From the NCBI GenBank assembly GCA_903892415.1, contig CAITIQ010000291.1:1-64000 (forward strand): DNA of 64,000 nucleotides. Direction: 5' to 3'. Positions 58,744 to 64,000 of this stretch are shown one piece after another; the first letter of the stretch is position 1; the number at the start of each line of letters is the position of its first letter. The notes under the pieces are model-generated. The model ran no database searches, had not been told where the DNA came from, and worked only from the letters and a program-made list of their open reading frames with translations. A program made the position numbers and the translations under genes. This stretch comes from an uncultured delta proteobacterium (GTDB lineage Bacteria > Myxococcota_A > Polyangia > Polyangiales > Polyangiaceae).

Positions 58744-59694
58744 TCAACCGATGCGACCTTTGCGGAACCAGGTCATGGTGTCGGACAAGGTGTCGGCGAG
58801 GGGTCGCGGAGCATGACCAAGCTCCAATTCGGCGGTTTGCGGCATTGGGCGCGGTGACGTTTCAAGTGCATCCATCGATGCCTGGGTCAAAAGCGTGGGC
58901 AGCCCAAGCGCCAAACAGGCTCTTTCAGCGATGGGCGCTACTCGGGTCAATAGCGGTTTGGGCAGCGTGAACAGCGGAGCGCGCATGCCTGTGACTTGGC
59001 TGGCGATGTTGGCGAGCTCGCGGATGCTTCGCCAATGGCCGCCGATGACGTAGCGGCTACCGCTCTTGCCGCGTAGAGCGGCTGCAATCGCCGCCTTGGC
59101 GACGTCACGCACATCGACCCAAGACTGCCCGCCGGCAACCGTCGCCAGCAGTAGCCCACGATCTTGAAGTTGAAGCACTTGCCCGATGTAAGAGGGTTTG
59201 AAGTCGAACGGTCCAATCACGGCACAAGGGCTTACGATGACCGCATCGAGTCCGTGCTGAACCTCATCGAGAACCAGCCGCTCTGCTTCGACTTTGGAGC
59301 GCTCGTAGGAGAGACCTTCTCCTGCCGGTAGCAATTCGCCACGCTCATCCAGTGCGTGAATGGTCGAGAAATGCACTAGGCGGCGCACGCCTTGCTGCTT
59401 GCACGCGGCGACCACGTTGCGAGTCCCTTCGACATTGACGCGCGTGGTGGCTGCGTCCTCGGTTGCCAAGAGCGAAACGCGGGCCGCCGCGTGAAAGACC
59501 ACCTCCGCGCCCGCGATTGCCGCGGATACAGCCGAAGCGTCTTCGATGTTGACTGCGCGCGCTTCGATCGCGAGGCCCTCGAGCGAGCGCCGGTCCGAGT
59601 TGAAGAGAGCGGTGACGGTATGACCTTCCGATAGGAGCGCGCGCACCAAGACGCTGCCGACATGACCCGAAGCTCCCGTTACGACCACCTGCAT
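58744..59694 (-). CDS. NAD(P)-dependent epimerase/dihydroflavonol-reductase-like protein
   Basis: 316 residues. A Rossmann start VVVTGASGHVGSVLVRALL, VFHAAARVSL, and YERSK with the catalytic Tyr and Lys identify an extended short-chain reductase. The VDVRDVAKAAIAAAL and GGHWRSIRELANI segments fit the dihydroflavonol-4-reductase-like group. Substrate unknown. It is upstream of the lipid kinase by 79 bases on the same strand, so a shared lipid pathway is possible. Confidence 0.8.
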   Translation of the reverse strand: MQVVVTGASGHVGSVLVRALLSEGHTVTALFNSDRRSLEGLAIEARAVNIEDASAVSAAIAGAEVVFHAAARVSLLATEDAATTRVNVEGTRNVVAACKQQGVRRLVHFSTIHALDERGELLPAGEGLSYERSKVEAERLVLDEVQHGLDAVIVSPCAVIGPFDFKPSYIGQVLQLQDRGLLLATVAGGQSWVDVRDVAKAAIAAALRGKSGSRYVIGGHWRSIRELANIASQVTGMRAPLFTLPKPLLTRVAPIAERACLALGLPTLLTQASMDALETSPRPMPQTAELELGHAPRPLADTLSDTMTWFRKGRIG

Positions 59695-59785
59695 CCGGCG
59701 TGATTACCAGGGCAGTCGGAAAGGAGCGAGCCTGGAATCCGCGCGACCGGTTCAGAAACAGCTGCGAAACGGTTAGCCTCGCGGG

Positions 59786-60217
59786 GTGCAGGCGATTGAC
59801 GAATATCTTTCCAAGTTGTCCGACGAGCGCAAGCAAACGCTCTCGAGCGTGCGGAAGGCGATCCAAGAGAATTTACCGAAGGGATTTGAGGAATCCTTCG
59901 ACTTCGGCATGGTGAGCTACGTCGTGCCCCTGGCTCGCTATCCAAAGACCTACAACAAGAAGCCGCTGATGCTGGCCGCGCTCGCGGCCCAGAAGAGCCA
60001 CTGTGCGGTCTACCTCACTGGCTTGTACACGGACCCAGGGTTGCGTGAATGGTTTGAGGCCGCTTACAAGGCAACCGGCAAGCGTTTTGATGTCGGCAAA
60101 TCTTGTGTGCGATTTCAGACGCTGGAGGATCTGCCGCTCGAGCTTTTGGGCGAAGCTATCGGCAAGCTTTCATTCGAGCGCTTTATCGGCCTCTACGAAC
60201 AGTCGAGAAAGAAGTAG
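59786..60217 (+). CDS. DUF1801 domain protein
   Basis: 143 residues from a GTG at 59786. The fold is the small DUF1801/YdhG-like domain: IDEYLSKLSDERKQTLSSVRKAI, then FEESFDFGMVSYVVP, and CAVYLTGLYTDPGLREWFEAA with VGKSCVRFQTLEDLPLELLG. These small alpha/beta proteins have no settled function; some relate to iron-binding frataxin-like folds. It ends directly at the stop of the convergent hydrolase gene. Confidence 0.82.
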   Translation: MQAIDEYLSKLSDERKQTLSSVRKAIQENLPKGFEESFDFGMVSYVVPLARYPKTYNKKPLMLAALAAQKSHCAVYLTGLYTDPGLREWFEAAYKATGKRFDVGKSCVRFQTLEDLPLELLGEAIGKLSFERFIGLYEQSRKK

Positions 60218-61114
60218 TCAGACTTGGCCGCGCTCGTGAAACATCAACATTTCAATGGTGCCAGCTTCACGCAGCCACTGCTGATCGTGCGGGCCGGGCA
60301 ACACCAATAGCTGGTGTTTGATCTCGTTCGCCTTTAGCTCGCGCGCGAGAGCGCGCGCCGAGGTCACAAAGGTGTCGCCTTCGCTTGCGAGTAGCTGGAC
60401 GTCCATCGTTCCGGCGTCCGCGAACGCTTTGCTCAACAGCCCCGCGTAGCTCTTGGCTCGGTGCTCGCCGAAGGCGGCTTGCACGACGCCAAGGCTCCCA
60501 AACATCTTGGGGTGACGAGTCGCCACCTCGAGCGCCAGCGGTCCTCCCATCGAGCAGCCATTGATCGCTAGCTTCGCCCGGTCGCCGAGCTTGGGTGCAA
60601 CCTCGCCGAGTTCTGCGAGCGCCTTTGGGAGCACCTTGTCGACTAACCACTCCGCGTACTCATCCAGGGCTTTGGTCCTGTTGCTGACGTTGCGGAAGTT
60701 GGGAGTGAACGGACAGACCACAGCTAGTCCGGCCCAGCTTTTTTCGGCCAGCGAACGGTTGACGCTCACAAGCCGATCATCCGTCCAGTCTTTGCGCTTG
60801 TGTGTCCGCGAAAGCGGTGGAGCCAGGAGCCGATCGTAGCTTGAACTCAGGCCGTAACGGTCCAACCAGGCTCGCGCGCCGGCTTCTTCCTCGAAGGACT
60901 CACCCAACCCGTGCAGGGCGATCAGCAGCTTTGTTGGCTTCGCTGGAATCAACAACTCGAAGCGCTTGGCGTGTTTACCCGACGTTTCGAGCCTGCGGGT
61001 CTCGAAATTGGGGCTGGCGCGCAGGGAGCTGGGCCCACAAACACCCACGGCGGCAGCGGCAGCTCCCGTAAGCCAGCTTCTTCGACCGAACTTTGATGTG
61101 TCTGCCGAAAACAT
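60218..61114 (-). CDS. Tat-exported alpha/beta hydrolase (esterase/depolymerase-like)
   Basis: 298 residues from the ATG at 61114; the longer frame upstream is unlikely. The N-terminus SKFGRRSWLTGAAAAAVG is a twin-arginine signal. The core has LLIALHGLGES, the nucleophile elbow NGCSMGGPLAL (GxSxG), and PGPHDQQW with the catalytic His. This matches PHB-depolymerase or phospholipase/carboxylesterase-like hydrolases exported to the envelope. Substrate unknown. Confidence 0.75.
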   Translation of the reverse strand: MFSADTSKFGRRSWLTGAAAAAVGVCGPSSLRASPNFETRRLETSGKHAKRFELLIPAKPTKLLIALHGLGESFEEEAGARAWLDRYGLSSSYDRLLAPPLSRTHKRKDWTDDRLVSVNRSLAEKSWAGLAVVCPFTPNFRNVSNRTKALDEYAEWLVDKVLPKALAELGEVAPKLGDRAKLAINGCSMGGPLALEVATRHPKMFGSLGVVQAAFGEHRAKSYAGLLSKAFADAGTMDVQLLASEGDTFVTSARALARELKANEIKHQLLVLPGPHDQQWLREAGTIEMLMFHERGQV

Positions 61115-61153
61115 CCCCGAGTGTCCGTTCGCTGATAACGTACCCCTCCTCGA

Positions 61154-64000
61154 ATGGAGAGCAAAGGTCCGCCGCTCCGCCTTGAGGCCCTCGAAGCGTA
61201 TCTCGACGAGGGTCTCGAACACGAAACACAAGTTGTCGAGTTGTTGGTCGTAGCGCAAGCGCGCGGGCAGGCCAACCTCGAGCTTTGGGACAAGCTGCTT
61301 TCAGCAGCTCTACGAGACGATCGGCTCGTAGAGCTTGCGGCAGTGTTCGAGAAGCTCGCGACGGATCGGCGGGTGAAAATCATGCCTCCACCAGCGCAGG
61401 CGCAAATCTTCCTGAACACCGCAAAGTTCTTCATGCGGGCGCTCGGTGACATCGACGCGGCGGAGCGCTCGCTCGAGCGGGTACTCGCGCTCGTTCCGGG
61501 GCACCCCGACGCCTTCGAGCAGTTGCGCAAAATCCTCCTCGAGAAGGACGACACTCCGAGGTTGATCGCGTTGCACTTGAGCGCGGTTGGCCCCAAGACG
61601 GAGAAAGAAAGCGCTCTCGAGCATCTGCGCGCGGCTTTGTCGCTTGCGGAGCGCGCCGAGGACCCCGCTGAAGCAGCTCGCGTCGCGACCATGCTGCTCA
61701 AGCTGGAGCCCGGCTCTGAGCACGCCCTTGCGGCGATCTGCGCTTCTTTGGAGAGTGCCAAGAAGTTCCCCGAGCTAGCGCGTGCTTTGGAGCAGCTGCT
61801 TGCTGCCGATCCGCCGGTGTCTGATGAACGACGGAGTGACGCGCGAGCGCGTTTGATCGAACTCTACGACGACAAGCTGCCGGACGTTGAGAAGGCTGTT
61901 CCACACGTGGAGGAGGTCCTGGCGAAGGACCCAACCCACGCGGGCGCTCGTCGTGTTGCCACTCGGCTTCTGGGTATCAAGTCGGTGGCCGCACGAGCTG
62001 CGCATGCGCTCGAGGCTGTGTACGAGGCCGAGGGGGATCACGCGGCCGTGACCCAGATGCTCGGCATTCAGATCGAGCAGTTGCGTGGCCCGAAGAAGGC
62101 CGAGGCACAGAAGAAGCTCGGCGCGCTGCTTTGGGACGTCGGCGACGATGCCGCCGCTTTCTCGCAGTATGAGGCTGTGATCGCTGTCGATCAGAGCGAT
62201 GACGAGGTGCGCATTCGTTACGTCGAGCTTGCGCGAAGACTCGGCAAGCAAGGCGATGCGAGCAAGATGCTGACTCGCGCAGCGGCCGCGGTAAAGGACC
62301 CATCGGCGCGTGGGCGAATCAATCTTGAGTCGGCTCGCCTCTTGGCAGAGGCGGGTGACCCCAAGCGCGCGCGGCTGATCCTACAGACGGTGCTCGATCA
62401 GGCGGAGAGTGAAGTAGCGTTGGAGGCGGCGCGGGTAATGCGCGAGATATCGCCAGACGCGAAGGCGCTTGCTCCGGTGCTCGAGGCGCTCGCAAGACTT
62501 TCAAACGACAACGACGAGAAGCTGTCCGCGCTAACTCAGCTTGCCGAGCTTTACGAAGGTGACCTCAAAGATACGTCGCTGGCGATCCAAGCTCGCACGC
62601 GCATCCTTACGCTCGATCCCTCTCGTGATTCGGCTGACCTAGAGCGATTGCTCGAGACGCGTGGCGAGTATGACCGCCTGGTCGAGGTGCTGGAGGCAAG
62701 AGCTTCGGGCATGGGTATCGACGATGAACGTCGGGAACTCTTGGTACGCGCGGCCCTGCTCCACATTGAGCGGACCAACAACGCTCCTGAGGCTCGCCGG
62801 ATTCTGGATAGCCTCTTGGCTCTTCATGGCCCATCACGCGAGGTGCACGCGCTGCTGCTACCCTTGCTGACGGAGCCTGCGTTTCTCGAACAACGGACGG
62901 CCGTACTCACGGCAGAACTTGAGCTTGTTCCCGATGACGAGCGCGTTGCTGTCTCAGCCGAGCTAGCGGCGGCGCTGCTTGGAAGTGGCAAAACAGAACT
63001 CGCGCTCGGAGCGTTCGCCGAGGTGCTTGGGCTCGATCCCTCGGAGCCTGTCGCGCGTCGGGAGCTGCTCGAACTCGCGCAAAGCGGCCAGCCGGAACAC
63101 AAACTGCGAGCGGCCTCTGTCCTTGCACCCATTCTGCGAGTGGAAGGGCATGAAGATCTGGCTGCTTTGCTTCGAGTGATCGCCACCGAATCGTCGGATG
63201 CCGAAGTTCGGGTGGAGGCGCTCGAAGAGCTTTACTACCTGCTGGCCCCTGACGATGCCGTGGCGCGCCTCAAGCTCGCCGCAAAAGGGTTGAGTGAGGT
63301 ACTTGCGCTCGATCCGGCGCGAGCGGGAGCATGGGCGACCCGCGTCGAGGCCCAACATGAAGCGCCGCCGGTTGCGATTGCGATGGCTTTGGCCGCGCCC
63401 ATCGACACCCTGCAGCTCACGCCTGGTCCTGTAGCGGAGCTCGCCGAACGAGCGGCGGAGGCACTCGCCGCCGCTGGGCGCAGCGACGCGGCGATTGCGC
63501 TATTTCGGCGCGTGCTCGAGGTGAAATCTGAAGACGATACGATTGTCCATCGCATTGACGAGTTGCTCGAGAAGGCCTGCAAACCGCAGGAGCGCGTGGC
63601 CCTATTCCGCGCAGCGCTGGAGCGCAACGGCACCCCCGAACGCAATCGCGATCTTTACCTGTCCATTGGCGCAATTCAGCTCGAGCAGTTGAACGATGGA
63701 GAGGCTGCAACTGCGACCTTCCGCCAAGGCCTTCAGGCGCTTGCCCACGATACGACTCTCACTCTGGCCCTGTGCGAGGCACTCGAAACGACAGGGCGCT
63801 TCACTGAACTTGCGGAGGAGTTGGAGAAAGAACGCGCTCACGCTGCGACCCCGCGCGAGGGCGCCGAGTTGGACCTAAAGATCGCGGAAGTTTCTCGTCG
63901 CGGTAACGATCTCGAGGTGGCTGCACGCCATTACAAGTCGGCCTTGGCGGTCATGGAGTTCTCCGTGACCGATGATTTACTCGACCCGATCGAGGAACTT
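61154..64000 (+). CDS. Large TPR-repeat protein, incomplete at the right edge
   Basis: At least 949 residues from the ATG at 61154 (an in-frame stop lies just upstream) and open to the end of the window. The whole chain is helical, with TPR-like 34-residue units rich in Ala, Leu and Glu, for example DIDAAERSLERVLALVPGHPDAFEQL and DVEKAVPHVEEVLAKDPTHAGARRVA. No catalytic domain is seen. Such long TPR proteins are common in myxobacteria and serve as scaffolds; the partner is unknown. It starts divergently from the hydrolase, 39 bases away. The 3' end is missing. Confidence 0.85.
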   Translation, partial: MESKGPPLRLEALEAYLDEGLEHETQVVELLVVAQARGQANLELWDKLLSAALRDDRLVELAAVFEKLATDRRVKIMPPPAQAQIFLNTAKFFMRALGDIDAAERSLERVLALVPGHPDAFEQLRKILLEKDDTPRLIALHLSAVGPKTEKESALEHLRAALSLAERAEDPAEAARVATMLLKLEPGSEHALAAICASLESAKKFPELARALEQLLAADPPVSDERRSDARARLIELYDDKLPDVEKAVPHVEEVLAKDPTHAGARRVATRLLGIKSVAARAAHALEAVYEAEGDHAAVTQMLGIQIEQLRGPKKAEAQKKLGALLWDVGDDAAAFSQYEAVIAVDQSDDEVRIRYVELARRLGKQGDASKMLTRAAAAVKDPSARGRINLESARLLAEAGDPKRARLILQTVLDQAESEVALEAARVMREISPDAKALAPVLEALARLSNDNDEKLSALTQLAELYEGDLKDTSLAIQARTRILTLDPSRDSADLERLLETRGEYDRLVEVLEARASGMGIDDERRELLVRAALLHIERTNNAPEARRILDSLLALHGPSREVHALLLPLLTEPAFLEQRTAVLTAELELVPDDERVAVSAELAAALLGSGKTELALGAFAEVLGLDPSEPVARRELLELAQSGQPEHKLRAASVLAPILRVEGHEDLAALLRVIATESSDAEVRVEALEELYYLLAPDDAVARLKLAAKGLSEVLALDPARAGAWATRVEAQHEAPPVAIAMALAAPIDTLQLTPGPVAELAERAAEALAAAGRSDAAIALFRRVLEVKSEDDTIVHRIDELLEKACKPQERVALFRAALERNGTPERNRDLYLSIGAIQLEQLNDGEAATATFRQGLQALAHDTTLTLALCEALETTGRFTELAEELEKERAHAATPREGAELDLKIAEVSRRGNDLEVAARHYKSALAVMEFSVTDDLLDPIEEL

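Noticed and set aside
1..64000. CRISPR arrays, rRNA and tRNA genes, insertion sequences
   Set aside because: Looked for by eye and none seen. The only regular tandem repeat (12437-12549) has no spacers.

Overview
The window looks like chromosomal DNA of a high-GC myxobacterium (phylum Myxococcota, probably Polyangia-type). The evidence is: two secreted proteins ending in MYXO-CTERM-like sorting tails (10166-11716 and 37445-38848), many lipoproteins with Gly/Ser/Ala linkers and Cys-rich modules, DUF7151-like repeats, an FG-GAP lipoprotein, an orphan VgrG/DUF2169/DUF4150 island, and a large TPR protein. I found no rRNA, tRNA, CRISPR array or insertion sequence. All calls come from reading the sequence; no database search was run.

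Layout. (1) 1-4474 is the right end of a phage-, plasmid- or satellite-like element. Short, overlapping, leftward genes encode a superfamily-3 (VapE-type) helicase, a CHC2 zinc-finger primase-like protein, zinc-ribbon proteins and small DNA-binding proteins. The helicase gene runs into an array of twelve GTGAC/GTCAC repeats (204-433), a candidate replication origin or operator. No integrase is in view. (2) 4440-12221 holds host genes: a possibly 5'-truncated extracytoplasmic protein at the element edge, a membrane protein, a DNA/RNA endonuclease lipoprotein, an ArgJ fused to a degenerate ArgB-like domain, a lipoprotein, a decayed PAAR/RHS gene, a MYXO-CTERM protein and a cupin. (3) 12548-29347 is a type VI secretion accessory island: TIGR02270 HEAT-like protein, catalytically dead ketosynthase-like protein, DUF2169, DUF4150 with a long unknown C-terminus, an unknown adaptor or immunity candidate, three tandem VgrGs, DUF2169, and a divergent DUF2169-like protein with LPF repeats. 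No sheath, baseplate or membrane-complex genes are present.

(4) 29357-32907 encodes a ferric-reductase-like flavoprotein and a large lipoprotein. (5) 32986-37403 is a leftward sulfide/persulfide detoxification cluster: universal stress protein, two YeeE/YedE halves, a BLH-type MBL-fold protein (apparently frameshifted near its 3' end), an ETHE1-type persulfide dioxygenase, a rhodanese and a TauE/SafE exporter. Gene content matches the bigR operon, but no BigR is seen. Instead, three sigma-54-like promoters lie at the same distance from start codons, and two of them have phased GAAAC repeats upstream. (6) 37445-41891 encodes three large surface or secreted proteins. (7) 41968-48691 holds an ATP/ADP-translocase-family transporter, a divergent PycTM-like (DUF5706) membrane protein overlapping a secreted PEP/pyruvate-binding-domain lipoprotein, a histidine phosphatase, a lipoprotein, a receiver-domain protein and a frameshifted lipoprotein. 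(8) 48775-56537 holds a single-chain xanthine dehydrogenase and two secreted lipoproteins. (9) 56567-64000 holds two short-chain NAD-dependent epimerase/reductases flanking a diacylglycerol-kinase-family enzyme, a DUF1801 protein, a Tat-exported esterase-like hydrolase and a TPR protein that runs off the window.
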